From NCBI GenBank assembly GCA_012838205.1, contig DUPR01000017.1, positions 25,001-47,139 of the forward strand: a stretch of 22,139 nucleotides of DNA, given 5' to 3'. Of this stretch, positions 1-8,334 are shown piece after piece; positions within the stretch are counted from its first letter, which is position 1; each line of letters starts with the position of its first letter. Below the pieces are notes generated by a model that was not told the DNA's origin, did no database searches, and was given only the letters and a program-made list of their open reading frames with translations. A program made the translations under genes and the position numbers. The DNA comes from Methanobacterium sp. (GTDB lineage: Archaea; Methanobacteriota; Methanobacteria; Methanobacteriales; Methanobacteriaceae).

Positions 1-38
1 GATAAAAACAGGATTTTTTTTAGTTCTTAATTAAGTTG

Positions 39-1112
39 CTATTTATCTGCATCATTTTCTTTTTCAACGTCTTTAGACTCTTTATAAGCCAAAACAGCAG
101 CATAAGCCACTCCCAAAACCAATGGTCCGATAATAAATCCAACCAAGCCCAATAGCAATGGTCCGCATATGAATCCCAAAAGGAATATCATAGGGTGTAT
201 GTCTGCATATTTACCTGAAATCTGAGGCCTCAAGTACATGTCCAACACACTAAGAGCTATGCTTAAAATAACAACTAGAATTAATCGGATGAAATTGCCA
301 TGAATTATGTCATAAATGGCTACAGCACCATAAGTAGGCCAATGACCTACAAAAGGCATTACTTGACAAAATCCAGTTAGAATTCCCAGAAACAAGGAAT
401 AAGGATAACCCAACAAGTAAAACCCAATTCCGGAAATCAAACCCACAATCATCGCTGACAAGAAATGTCCAAAGAAGATGCTCTTTAAAACATTATCAAC
501 TTCACGGAAGAGATTATCAAAAAACCCCTTCCTATCCTGTGGTATGAAAAAATCAACATAAGCCCATAGTTTATCCCCATCTCTAGCCAAATAAAATGTT
601 GCAACAAAGAAAACAAAAAGTTCCAAAGCTAGATTGGGTAATGACTGCACTAAACCAACCAAGTAAGAAGTGATTCTACTAACAATATCCGAAAAGGCAG
701 CTTCAAAAACACGGGATAATGATCCTAGATAAGGATACACACCAGTTGGGATGTATTGTTGAAATTGTGGGGAATTTTGAATGGAAGAAACTGTAAAGTT
801 TTTAATATTAATTGATTCTGCAGCCGCAACCAGTGAAGGAGCAGACTGTGCAAGGGCTTCAATAGAGTAAAAAAGAATGGCAATTAAAGGAAATATGACC
901 ACCACCATGCCCACTGTTATGGCCAGTGAATGGAACTTTATGTAAGGTTGCAGTATCTTGGCTATGGGGCGCACTGCATATGCAAAAACAGCAGCCAGCA
1001 CAATCATACTTAACATAGGAGTGATAACTAAAAAGGATAAAAAAAGGAGCAATATGATTACAAAGACAGCCGATGTTAAGGTTCCTTTTAGATTATCAAT
1101 CACAATAATCAT
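39..1112 (-). CDS. AI-2E/PerM family transporter
   Basis: This 357-residue integral membrane protein of the AI-2E transporter (PerM, UPF0118) superfamily probably exports or exchanges a small solute or ion; the family name does not prove autoinducer transport. Hydrophobic segments lie at about 12-33, 35-50, 63-84, 160-177, 213-235, 238-256, 274-292 and 306-345. The C-terminal half has typical family features: a PFVGHWPTY stretch at 253-261, LRPQISGKYADIHP around 294-307, and a glycine-rich final helix pair. Length fits the family. It lies 76 bases downstream of pyrK on the same strand and may be the last gene of that unit. The ATG at 1112 has no good ribosome binding site. A TATA-like TATTTAAT at 1130-1137 would put the transcript start around the first codons, so the true start could be a little further in. 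Confidence 0.82.
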   Translation of the reverse strand: MIIVIDNLKGTLTSAVFVIILLLFLSFLVITPMLSMIVLAAVFAYAVRPIAKILQPYIKFHSLAITVGMVVVIFPLIAILFYSIEALAQSAPSLVAAAESINIKNFTVSSIQNSPQFQQYIPTGVYPYLGSLSRVFEAAFSDIVSRITSYLVGLVQSLPNLALELFVFFVATFYLARDGDKLWAYVDFFIPQDRKGFFDNLFREVDNVLKSIFFGHFLSAMIVGLISGIGFYLLGYPYSLFLGILTGFCQVMPFVGHWPTYGAVAIYDIIHGNFIRLILVVILSIALSVLDMYLRPQISGKYADIHPMIFLLGFICGPLLLGLVGFIIGPLVLGVAYAAVLAYKESKDVEKENDADK

Positions 1113-1188
1113 TCCACACAGTATTCATAATTAAATACCTTCATAATACCAATAAAGGTTTTCTTAGTAAAACTGGAAATTTTTGATC

Positions 1189-2001
1189 CTAAAACTGTTT
1201 TCTAATACCTGAAGAATCCCGGTGATATTTACCAAACTCAGAAATCATCATCAGCTGATCTCCCCAGAATACAGGGCCTTCAACACATATCCTCCAACCC
1301 ACATCATCCACACAGCATTGCCCACAAATTCCCAGTGCACACTTCATATAACGCTCAATGGAAAACTGGGTTGGGAGTTGGTATTGGTTGGAGATGTCTA
1401 AAAGTTTTTTCATCATAATTTCAGGACCACAAACCACCATCATATCATAATCTTCTTGTTTTATGAGTTTTTCGACAAGTTCAGTGGCAAAACCGCAAAA
1501 TCCATGACTCCCGTCATCCGTAGTTGCCATTACATTAACTCCAGTGGTATTGAGCCGTTCCTGGAATAAAATTTCTTTTTTTGTAGTGGCTGCAGTGATA
1601 ACATCCATTTCTACCCCCCTTTTTGATGCTTCATCAGTGAATGCAGCTATGGGTGCCATTCCAATCCCACCCCCTACTGCCAGAACCCTTGAACCTGCAA
1701 TCTGGAATCCTGTCCCATATGGCCCTCTTAATCCTAAAAGATCATTTTCATGGAGCTTATGAAGTGATTGGGTGAAGGGTCCCACCATCTTAACTGAAAC
1801 TCCCACTTCATCATTGACTGGATCAATACTGGAAATGGACATGGGTTTTTCATCCTGAAAATTCCATAACATTAAAAACTGACCAGGAGTCTCATCTGTA
1901 AATTTCCAGGGGAAATAGAAGGTTTTAACTGTTGGTGATTCTTCAACTATCCTTTTGATTTTTAGTACTTGTGGAAAATGTTTGATATCAGTTTTTAACA
2001 T
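1189..2001 (-). CDS. pyrK: Dihydroorotate dehydrogenase electron transfer subunit PyrK
   Basis: PyrK is the FAD and [2Fe-2S] subunit that passes electrons from PyrD to a pyridine nucleotide acceptor in class 1B dihydroorotate dehydrogenase (de novo UMP synthesis, cytoplasm). The 270-residue protein has the flavin-binding beta-barrel signature KPMSIS (52-57), the glycine-rich nucleotide-binding motif GGGIGMAP (110-117), a CGPEIMMK segment at 191-198, and C-terminal cluster ligands Cys221, Cys226, Cys229 and Cys239; Cys230 is an extra neighbour. The order of domains and the length are normal for the family. The ATG at 2001 is preceded by GGAAGG with seven bases of spacing. It follows pyrD by 54 bases, as expected for the heteromeric enzyme, so the two are probably cotranscribed. 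Confidence 0.93.
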   Translation of the reverse strand: MLKTDIKHFPQVLKIKRIVEESPTVKTFYFPWKFTDETPGQFLMLWNFQDEKPMSISSIDPVNDEVGVSVKMVGPFTQSLHKLHENDLLGLRGPYGTGFQIAGSRVLAVGGGIGMAPIAAFTDEASKRGVEMDVITAATTKKEILFQERLNTTGVNVMATTDDGSHGFCGFATELVEKLIKQEDYDMMVVCGPEIMMKKLLDISNQYQLPTQFSIERYMKCALGICGQCCVDDVGWRICVEGPVFWGDQLMMISEFGKYHRDSSGIRKQF

Positions 2002-2055
2002 AACATATCCTTCCTTTTGTTTAATTGGGTTTTCACCACCTGTGATGGTTTGGGT

Positions 2056-2961
2056 TTATTTCTGATGTGCCAGTCCCACCATCTCATCCACCCGCTGGTA
2101 ACCTTTACGCATCATGAATTTCTCCAAATCACTTGTTATTTCCCTGAAAACTTCCAGTCCATGGTACATAACTGCAGTACCCACTTGCACGCAGCTAGCT
2201 CCAGCATATAAGAATTCAACTACATCTTGGTAATTCATTATACCCCCCACTCCCATTATTGGCAGATTAACTGCTTGATGAACTTGATAAACACATCTTA
2301 AGGCCACTGGTTTTATGGCAGGCCCTGACATTCCACCGAAACGGTTTGAAAGAATGGGATTAGCTGTTTCTAAATCGATTCGCATCCCAGGTCCCAGGGA
2401 ATTTATTAAGGTTAAGGCATCAGCCCCGCCACTTTCAGCAGCACGAGCAATTTCCACAATATCAGTGACATTAGGAGTTAATTTGACTATCACTGGAGAT
2501 TTAACTGATTTTTTAACAGCTTCAACTATCCGAATAGTTAAATTAGGATCTTGGCCAATTGCTGCCCCGCATCCTTCCATGGCATGGGGGCAGGACACGT
2601 TGAGTTCCAAGGCATCCACTAATTTATCCACCTTACTGGCGATTTGGGAGAACTCTTCAGGTGTGGAACCATATATTGATGCGATTTGCGGAACATTTCC
2701 ATCAAGTTTCTTTAATTCTTCCGTGAAAATATCCACTCCTGGATTTGATAAACCTATGGCATTTATTATGCCCCCTTCCACATCTACAGTGGTAGGGTTG
2801 GAGTATCCCTTGTTAGGTTCCAATCCAAATGATTTCGTAACTACAGCACCAACTCCACTCCTTGATGCCCAGTTAAGTGATGAAGCTGTGCTTCCAAGAA
2901 CCCCAGCAGCTAGTGCAGTTGGATTTTTCATTTTCATCTGGCATATTTCTACTTCCAGCAT
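2056..2961 (-). CDS. pyrD: Dihydroorotate dehydrogenase catalytic subunit PyrD (class 1B)
   Basis: PyrD is the FMN-containing catalytic subunit oxidising dihydroorotate to orotate in pyrimidine synthesis. The 301-residue TIM-barrel protein shows TKSFG (42-46), the substrate-binding INAIGLSNPG stretch (66-75) and NVSCPHA (121-127). Cys124 in that last motif is the catalytic base expected for class 1B enzymes (class 2 enzymes use Ser). KLTPNVTDI and the C-terminal phosphate-binding GVGGI...GASCVQVGTA complete the family pattern. The pairing with pyrK directly downstream supports the 1B assignment. The ATG at 2961 has GGGTG six bases upstream, and a TATA box at 3000-3007 sits at a suitable distance for a short leader, so pyrD is probably the first gene of the unit. 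Confidence 0.94.
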   Translation of the reverse strand: MLEVEICQMKMKNPTALAAGVLGSTASSLNWASRSGVGAVVTKSFGLEPNKGYSNPTTVDVEGGIINAIGLSNPGVDIFTEELKKLDGNVPQIASIYGSTPEEFSQIASKVDKLVDALELNVSCPHAMEGCGAAIGQDPNLTIRIVEAVKKSVKSPVIVKLTPNVTDIVEIARAAESGGADALTLINSLGPGMRIDLETANPILSNRFGGMSGPAIKPVALRCVYQVHQAVNLPIMGVGGIMNYQDVVEFLYAGASCVQVGTAVMYHGLEVFREITSDLEKFMMRKGYQRVDEMVGLAHQK

Positions 2962-2999
2962 GATTACACCCTTAAATGGAAAATTAAATCCATGTTATC

Positions 3000-3007
3000 A
3001 TTTATAT
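3000..3007 (-). promoter_or_regulatory. TATA box for pyrD
   Basis: On the minus strand this reads TATATAAA. A transcript start about 27 bases on, near 2977, would give pyrD a 16-base leader that contains its ribosome binding site. The motif is nearly symmetric, so use on the plus strand cannot be excluded. Confidence 0.55.
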
Positions 3008-3045
3008 AGAATTTTTTTTTCAAATAATCTTTTAATTTTGGAAGG

Positions 3046-3053
3046 TTTAAATC
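3046..3053 (+). promoter_or_regulatory. TATA box for nop5, possibly leaderless
   Basis: TTTAAATC is preceded by purine-rich GGAAGG (3040-3045), like a BRE. Its centre lies 27 bases before the nop5 ATG at 3077, so transcription would begin at or next to the start codon. There is no ribosome binding site near the ATG, which agrees with a leaderless message. Confidence 0.5.
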
Positions 3054-3076
3054 ATTTTAAATACACATTAAATTCT

Positions 3077-4285
3077 ATGAAGTGTTATATTGTTAGTTGT
3101 TTTGCAGGCTTCATGGCCTTAGATGAAGATTTTAACCTCCTGGATTATGAACTTTTCCCAAATTCAGATCTCCTAAAAAAATGGGTTGAAATGCAAGAAA
3201 AATCTATCAGTTTTGAAGAAACCCATCTTTTAGACAAAATAGGCAAAAGATGTGATGAAATCATTGTTGAAACTGATAAAAGCAGCTATCACTACCGTAA
3301 CCTTAAATATCATTCCAAATTGAGTTTTAAAATCCCCAGTAAAGGGGGAGACTATTTAAGATCAAACTTGGATGAAGTTCTTCTTGAAACTGGATTTTTA
3401 AATACAAAAAATGAACTTAAAGATATCATCCGACAATTATCAATGCAGATAACTGAAATAAAACTTAAAGAGTCTTCTGAGTCCGATGATCTCCTCCTTA
3501 TCCAAGCTATCCATTCAGTTGAAGAGTTGGAAGAATCTGAAGTAAAATTGGTGGAGAGGATCAGAGAATGGTATCCGATCCACTTCCCAGAACTGGATCA
3601 GGTGAGTGACCATTCACAGTATGTAGAGTTAGTTTCGAAGTATGGGACCCGTGATGCTATTATAAATTCAGGATCACTTGATTTTGACGAGGATTCCTGG
3701 GTTAGTCTAGGTGCAGAATTATCAAAAACTGATTTGGAGGTGATCAGGGGATTTGCCCAGACAATTGAATCCATGCAAAAATCTAAAAAATCCATTGCTA
3801 ACTATGTTGACCAAAAAATGGAAGAAATGGCACCCAACCTACGGGACCTCACAGGACCATCACTTGGTGCTAAGATTATAGCGCATACTGGAGGGATTCG
3901 GAGATTAGCGCTTTTACCTTCCAGTACAGTACAGATTTTAGGAGCAGAGAAGGCGCTTTTCCGCCACTTAAAGACTGGTGAGAAACCCCCAAAACATGGA
4001 CTGATCTACCAGCACCCAGATGTTCGTGGCTCCCGGTGGTGGATTCGGGGAAAAGTTGCCAGGGCACTAGCCGGTAAGATAAGTTTGGCCGCGCGTAAGG
4101 ATTATTTCTCCGGAGAATATGATCCTTCAATTAAAGAAGGATTCCAAATTAAACTGGAAGAAATCAAAAAATCAAATCCTTTCCCTAAAAGAACGGGAAA
4201 ATCAGAAAAGAAGAAAAAACAGGGAAAAAAAAGGAAAAGAAAAAAGGATAAATTTCGGTATAATAAGGGAGATTACTCTTACTGA
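3077..4285 (+). CDS. nop5: C/D box RNP core protein Nop5 (Nop56/58)
   Basis: Nop5 is the scaffold of the archaeal C/D-box RNP. It joins the L7Ae-bound guide RNA to fibrillarin so that rRNA and tRNA riboses are 2'-O-methylated. The predicted protein has 402 residues: an N-terminal fibrillarin-binding domain (starting MKCYIV), a helical coiled-coil/NOSIC middle, a NOP RNA-binding domain starting near MAPNL (251) with the hallmark GAEKALFRHL (289-298), and a Lys/Arg-rich tail after about 370. The open frame extends upstream to 2315, but that part is antisense to pyrD. ATG 3077 matches the known family N-terminus, fits a TATA box at 3046-3053, and gives the normal length. flpA follows on the same strand. 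Confidence 0.93.
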   Translation: MKCYIVSCFAGFMALDEDFNLLDYELFPNSDLLKKWVEMQEKSISFEETHLLDKIGKRCDEIIVETDKSSYHYRNLKYHSKLSFKIPSKGGDYLRSNLDEVLLETGFLNTKNELKDIIRQLSMQITEIKLKESSESDDLLLIQAIHSVEELEESEVKLVERIREWYPIHFPELDQVSDHSQYVELVSKYGTRDAIINSGSLDFDEDSWVSLGAELSKTDLEVIRGFAQTIESMQKSKKSIANYVDQKMEEMAPNLRDLTGPSLGAKIIAHTGGIRRLALLPSSTVQILGAEKALFRHLKTGEKPPKHGLIYQHPDVRGSRWWIRGKVARALAGKISLAARKDYFSGEYDPSIKEGFQIKLEEIKKSNPFPKRTGKSEKKKKQGKKRKRKKDKFRYNKGDYSY

Positions 4286-4325
4286 ATTATAGATTATTTA
4301 ATGAGTCAGAAGATACCATGAAAAA

Positions 4326-4348
4326 TTCAGGACCCCCTGAAAGTTTTT
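4326..4348 (+). terminator. Intrinsic terminator-like hairpin after nop5
   Basis: TTCAGG (4326-4331) and CCTGAA (4336-4341) form a perfect six-base stem around loop ACCC, followed by AGTTTTT. Five A residues before the stem can also pair with the T run across a two-base bulge. It lies 41 bases after the nop5 stop and before a separate TATA box for flpA, so it may end or thin out the nop5 transcript. Confidence 0.5.
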
Positions 4349-4358
4349 AAGTAAACTC

Positions 4359-4366
4359 TTATATCA
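4359..4366 (+). promoter_or_regulatory. TATA box for flpA
   Basis: TTATATCA lies just downstream of the hairpin at 4326-4348. A start about 27 bases on, near 4389, gives a leader of roughly 38 bases that includes the AGAGGA ribosome binding site at 4413-4418. Confidence 0.4.
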
Positions 4367-4426
4367 TCTGAATTAAAAAAAATGATTTGCAGAAATTTTT
4401 AGGAATAATTTTAGAGGAATAAAAAA

Positions 4427-5101
4427 ATGGAAGATAGGCAAATATTAACTGAATTTACCGGAATATATGAACTGGACGGCCACTTAGCCACTTGCAATCT
4501 CAACCCAGGAGTAAGGGTTTATGGAGAGAAACTGGCCGAATGTGAGGATACTGAATGCCGTTTATGGGAGCCTCGCCGTTCAAAACTGGCTGCAGCCATA
4601 CTTAAAGGGTTGGAAAAGTTTCCAGTAAAAGTAAATTCCAAAATTCTGTATTTAGGAGCTTCTGCAGGTACTACCCCCTCTCATCTCTCGGACATAGTCA
4701 CAGAGGGTATGATTTACTGTGTTGAGTTCTCACCCCGCATGATGAGGGAGCTTTTAAATGTTTGCCGTGGTCGGGAAAACATGATACCGCTCCTGGAAGA
4801 TGCCAGCAAACCACACAACTACCGGGGATTACTGGAGAAGGTGGACATCCTCTACTCTGACGTTGCCCAACCTAACCAAACTAGAATATTCATGGATAAC
4901 ATGAGAATGTATCTAAAAGAAGAGGGTCAAGGCATATTTATGATAAAAGCCAGGAGTATTGATGTAACCCGTAAACCTCGGCAAATATTCCGTGAAGAAG
5001 CATCTAAGTTAAAAGAACATGGCTTTAGGGTTTTAGATAAAGTGGATTTGGATCCTTATGAGAAGGACCACCGCTGTCTGGTTTGTGAATTTGCTTTTTA
5101 A
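4427..5101 (+). CDS. flpA: Fibrillarin-like rRNA/tRNA 2'-O-methyltransferase
   Basis: FlpA is the SAM-dependent methyltransferase of the C/D-box RNP and forms a complex with Nop5 from the gene upstream. The 224-residue length is typical of archaeal fibrillarin. Seen in the sequence: an N-terminal substrate/Nop5-facing beta segment (VYGEKL at 31-36, [12 protein letters not shown] from 46), the SAM-binding motif [11 protein letters not shown] (74-83), an acidic CVEFSPR loop (98-104), the catalytic-region aspartate in YSDVAQPNQ (143-151), and IKARSID (173-179) carrying the conserved lysine. The ATG has AGAGGA eight bases upstream. It may have its own promoter (4359-4366). Pairing with nop5 is conserved in archaea. 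Confidence 0.95.
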   Translation: MEDRQILTEFTGIYELDGHLATCNLNPGVRVYGEKLAECEDTECRLWEPRRSKLAAAILKGLEKFPVKVNSKILYLGASAGTTPSHLSDIVTEGMIYCVEFSPRMMRELLNVCRGRENMIPLLEDASKPHNYRGLLEKVDILYSDVAQPNQTRIFMDNMRMYLKEEGQGIFMIKARSIDVTRKPRQIFREEASKLKEHGFRVLDKVDLDPYEKDHRCLVCEFAF

Positions 5102-5126
5102 ATTAAAAAAAATAGTTTTATCACTT

Positions 5127-5155
5127 AAAGAAGAACTTAGGTCTTTGATTTTTTT
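5127..5155 (+). terminator. Weak terminator-like hairpin after flpA
   Basis: AAAGA (5127-5131) can pair with TCTTT (5142-5146), followed by GA and a run of seven T. It lies 26 bases after the flpA stop in the gap between convergent flpA and coaBC. The stem is short and AT-rich; the T run alone could act as an archaeal terminator. Confidence 0.35.
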
Positions 5156-5285
5156 ATCCATAATAAGGAAATGTACAGCCATTTACACTTAACTTTTATC
5201 AAATTAAAATAAATTTTTTTGAAAAACTAATACTAAAAAACGGGAAATGAGTAAAACAACCAGTTAAATTACCTTTTAATAAAAT

Positions 5286-6443
5286 TTACTCAAATATTTT
5301 AAGGAATTTTTCCACGATTCTGTCAACAACTAATGATGCTATTTCTTCTTTGGTGCTTTGAGGAATATCCAACACTTCGTCATCAACCAACACCACTTTG
5401 TTCTGGTCCGAACCGAATCCTGCTCCTTCTACTGCCACATCATTAGCCACCATCAAGTCGGCATCAGCCTCTTTCAACCGCAAACCGGCAGATTTCACTA
5501 GTTCTTCTTGAGAAACGTCATATTCTGCCTTGAAACCCACTAAAAATATATTTGGGTTGTATTTCTTTGCTTTATTAATTATTTTAGGAGCTGGTTTTAA
5601 TTTTAGGGAGAGCTTACGCTTTGATGATATCTTGGATTCCTGTTTGTCCAATGTGAAATCAGACACTGCTGCTGCAGCTATGAAAATATCCTGATCAACA
5701 AGAATTCTTTCAAGTTCACTCTGCATCTGATAGGAAGATTCCACCTTGATTTGGTTAAAAACAGTAGGAACAGCCACATCCATCTTTCCAGTTACCAGGG
5801 TTACATCAGCACCCCTGCGGAAGGTTTCTTTGGCCAATTCCAACCCCATTTTACCAGAACTGCGATTGGTTATGCCCCTAACTGGATCAATCTCTTCATA
5901 AGTTCCACCAGCACTTACCAGAACCTTTTGACCAACTAAATCTCCTGATGAGGTGGATTTCTGAACATGGAGCAAAATGTCATCAATAGAAGGGAATTTA
6001 GCCTTATTTTCCTCCTCAAGAGGTTGGATGAAAATAATTCCCTCTTTTTTGAGTTTTTGAATATTTTCATGAACAGCCCGGTGCATGGACTGGTGCATGG
6101 AGGGAACAAAAATAATAGGTGTCCCGTAGCCACTAGCAGTTACTAGAAGAGTGTTAATAGGGTTATCCGCAATTTTGTAGGCAAATTTACTTATTACATT
6201 GGCTGTTGCCGGGGCTACCAGAATCAGATCTTCAGCTGCAAATTTAACATGTTCTATCTTGCCAGTGAGTTTGGTGACCACTGGTTCCCCTGTGGCAAAT
6301 TCCAGGGCATTTGGGTTAATAATGTCACAGGCTCCGTCACTCATGAAACACTTAACTTGGAATCCTTTTCTTTTAAGCTCTCTGGCTAGTTTTACAGTTT
6401 CAACAGCAGCCACACTACCGGTGACGCAGAGCACAATTCTCAT
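5286..6443 (-). CDS. coaBC: Bifunctional phosphopantothenoylcysteine decarboxylase/synthetase CoaBC
   Basis: This enzyme joins cysteine to 4'-phosphopantothenate (CTP-dependent in the bacterial enzymes) and then decarboxylates the product to 4'-phosphopantetheine in coenzyme A synthesis. The 385-residue protein has both domains. Residues 1-165 form the flavin-dependent HFCD decarboxylase: GSVAA at 9-13, active-site His65 in EHVKF, PATAN at 78-82, SKFAYKIADN to 94, and PSMHQSMH at 114-121 where bacterial enzymes have PxMNxxMW. Residues 172-385 form the synthetase: SAGGTYEEIDPVRG at 177-190, ITNRSSGKMG at 191-200, then VGFKAEYD and VANDV. No cysteine is seen at the position of the bacterial flap. 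ATG 6443 follows AGGGG by ten bases. It lies 48 bases after the NusA-like gene and is probably cotranscribed with it. Confidence 0.94.
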   Translation of the reverse strand: MRIVLCVTGSVAAVETVKLARELKRKGFQVKCFMSDGACDIINPNALEFATGEPVVTKLTGKIEHVKFAAEDLILVAPATANVISKFAYKIADNPINTLLVTASGYGTPIIFVPSMHQSMHRAVHENIQKLKKEGIIFIQPLEEENKAKFPSIDDILLHVQKSTSSGDLVGQKVLVSAGGTYEEIDPVRGITNRSSGKMGLELAKETFRRGADVTLVTGKMDVAVPTVFNQIKVESSYQMQSELERILVDQDIFIAAAAVSDFTLDKQESKISSKRKLSLKLKPAPKIINKAKKYNPNIFLVGFKAEYDVSQEELVKSAGLRLKEADADLMVANDVAVEGAGFGSDQNKVVLVDDEVLDIPQSTKEEIASLVVDRIVEKFLKIFE

Positions 6444-6491
6444 CAGATTTTAACCCCTATTAATTTTCATGTAACTTGTTAAATCCTTTAA

Positions 6492-6992
<501 letters not shown>

Positions 6993-7055
6993 TCTCAATT
7001 CCTCCTTATTATATTATGTGGATAATCCTAAAGGTCAATTAAGACACAATGAATT

Positions 7056-7063
7056 ATTATAAA
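7056..7063 (-). promoter_or_regulatory. TATA box for the NusA-like gene and coaBC
   Basis: On the minus strand this reads TTTATAAT, with GAAGG just before it. Transcription would start near 7032, giving a leader of about 40 bases that includes the AGGAGG site at 7001-7006. Confidence 0.5.
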
Positions 7064-7225
7064 CCTTCACACAGCTTGTTTCATCATATTTATCAACCAA
7101 TCCAGTTGAAATTTGTAGGTATTAGAATTGTTCTGTATCATTTGATGATAATAATAAGTTAAACTAACCTAAATAGTATTTAACCTAAAATTTCGGATTT
7201 CACATGAAGGCGAACTTAATTACCC

Positions 7226-7286
7226 CACAGGATTCAATAAAATAAAAGCAGATTTATTGACTTTCCGTCCACTATTCTGCCCTGTG
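7226..7286. repeat. Nested inverted repeat in non-coding region
   Basis: CACAGG (7226-7231) pairs with CCTGTG (7281-7286). Inside it, CAATAAA (7235-7241) pairs with TTTATTG (7253-7259) around an 11-base loop. The outer segment is richer in G and C than its surroundings. It may be part of a structured RNA, but the pairing is modest and no known family is recognised. Confidence 0.3.
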
Positions 7287-7454
7287 AAGATAATAGTAAT
7301 ATCAGTTATATTGTCTCAAGTTTAACATATAAAATTTTTGCATAACTACATTACTTCTATTTAAATATAAAACTGCCCTTTATTATAAAAATAAAACTGT
7401 TTATTATTTATAAAAAGGAATAGGGAAGAATTATAAAATAATATGACAATTCAA

Positions 7455-7985
7455 CTAGGATAATCTGAATGTGTTAATTATTAGGTCAAAATTTGCATTT
7501 TGACCATCATAATCTTCTGCCCTGGCACTGCAAAGTATTACGTAGATGTTTCTATCTTTTTGTAACCATACTGCCCGATATTTCTTCTTCACACCTGATT
7601 CTGAAGAGATGTAAACAGTTTCATATGCTTGGTCATTGTTTAGAGTGAAATTTCCCACTGAAACCTTGGTTTTGCCTGTGTTGTTGAAGAATTTTAAATA
7701 ATTCTGTTCATAGGCTGTTTGAAGACTGTAATAATTAGTGTTATTATATTCCTGGATGACCACAGAAGTAGTGGGTTTTCCATTGACTATGGTCTGGGGA
7801 TCTCCCACAGCAGCGATTCCCCCAGTTGAATTGACCTTTGCCACTCCCCATGATTGAGGGTATTGGAAGAATATGCCCGATTTGGTGAAATTGTTGGTCT
7901 GGTTTGCTTTTCCATCATTGATGCATCCTGAAACCAAGACCACCATGAAAATGGTAAATAGTATTACTGGGAGAATTTTATTCAT
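7455..7985 (-). CDS. PsbP-like lipoprotein
   Basis: This predicted surface-anchored protein of 176 residues has a hydrophobic signal segment (4-18) ending in the lipobox LVSGC with Cys21 as the likely lipid attachment site. The mature part resembles the PsbP/Mog1-like fold seen in many methanogen lipoproteins: FFQYPQSWGV near the start, an AAVGDPQ turn, and a C-terminal alternating-strand region ending in NLIINTFRLS. Function is unknown; no photosynthetic role is implied. I chose ATG 7985 rather than the upstream GTG at 7994 because AGGTGA at 7991-7996 is the ribosome binding site for the ATG and overlaps the GTG. A TATA box lies at 8023-8030. It is probably monocistronic. Confidence 0.75.
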   Translation of the reverse strand: MNKILPVILFTIFMVVLVSGCINDGKANQTNNFTKSGIFFQYPQSWGVAKVNSTGGIAAVGDPQTIVNGKPTTSVVIQEYNNTNYYSLQTAYEQNYLKFFNNTGKTKVSVGNFTLNNDQAYETVYISSESGVKKKYRAVWLQKDRNIYVILCSARAEDYDGQNANFDLIINTFRLS

Positions 7986-8022
7986 TAAAATCACCTTTTT
8001 ACTCTATTGATGAAAACTAATT

Positions 8023-8030
8023 ATTATATA
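8023..8030 (-). promoter_or_regulatory. TATA box for the lipoprotein gene
   Basis: On the minus strand this reads TATATAAT. A start near 8000 would give a leader of about 15 bases that contains the AGGTGA site. Confidence 0.45.
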
Positions 8031-8223
8031 TCTTCAAATCATTGAATTACATTGTTTATATTGCTCATTTTCGTTAATTTCATATCTAAATATAGCAATC
8101 CATATAATGGACGGTTTTTTTTAAAATTGAGGATTAACTCTCTTGGTATCAATTTTGATTCTGTAGGTTCATTTAATGGACAAAAATGTTTTATTGTCAG
8201 GTATCAGTACTAGGCGTCGGTGC

Positions 8224-8334
8224 AGGTGGTTTAGGTTAAGGTTGGGGTTTAGGTTCAGGTTCAGGTGGTTTAGGTTCAGGTTCAGGTGGTTTAGGTTTAG
8301 GTTTAGGTTGGGGTTTAGGTTCGGGTTTAGGTGT
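8224..8334. repeat. G-rich hexanucleotide repeat tract
   Basis: On the plus strand the tract is a run of units GGTTTA, GGTTCA and GGTGGT, with some GGTTGG. On the minus strand it encodes the Pro-Lys/Pro-Glu tail of the membrane protein ending at 8236. The units run past that gene's stop codon. The tract is strongly G-rich on one strand and prone to slippage. Confidence 0.8.

Larger units (their letters stand above)
6993..7454. other. 462-base non-coding region
   Basis: This is the only stretch over 300 bases without a gene. It holds the NusA-like gene's ribosome binding site and TATA box at its left end. A nested inverted repeat lies at 7226-7286. From about 7330 on it is AT-rich with several TATA-like strings and pyrimidine-rich runs on the minus strand, which could end the lipoprotein transcript. 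I found no tRNA, no convincing C/D-box guide RNA and no supported small gene. Confidence 0.6.

Noticed and set aside
39..1112. Quorum-sensing autoinducer-2 exporter
   Set aside because: The superfamily name is historical and its members carry diverse substrates; no AI-2 synthesis gene is present in the window.
2315..3076. Open frame extending nop5 upstream by 254 codons
   Set aside because: This stretch is antisense to pyrD, which has clear family motifs. The family N-terminus (MKCYI) and a TATA box place the start at 3077.
7204..7245. 13-codon open frame in the non-coding region
   Set aside because: Too short, no ribosome binding site and no sign of conservation that I can judge.
8224..8334. 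Telomere-like or CRISPR-like repeat
   Set aside because: The units are only six bases, in frame, and explained by Pro-Lys/Pro-Glu codons; there are no spacers or cas genes.
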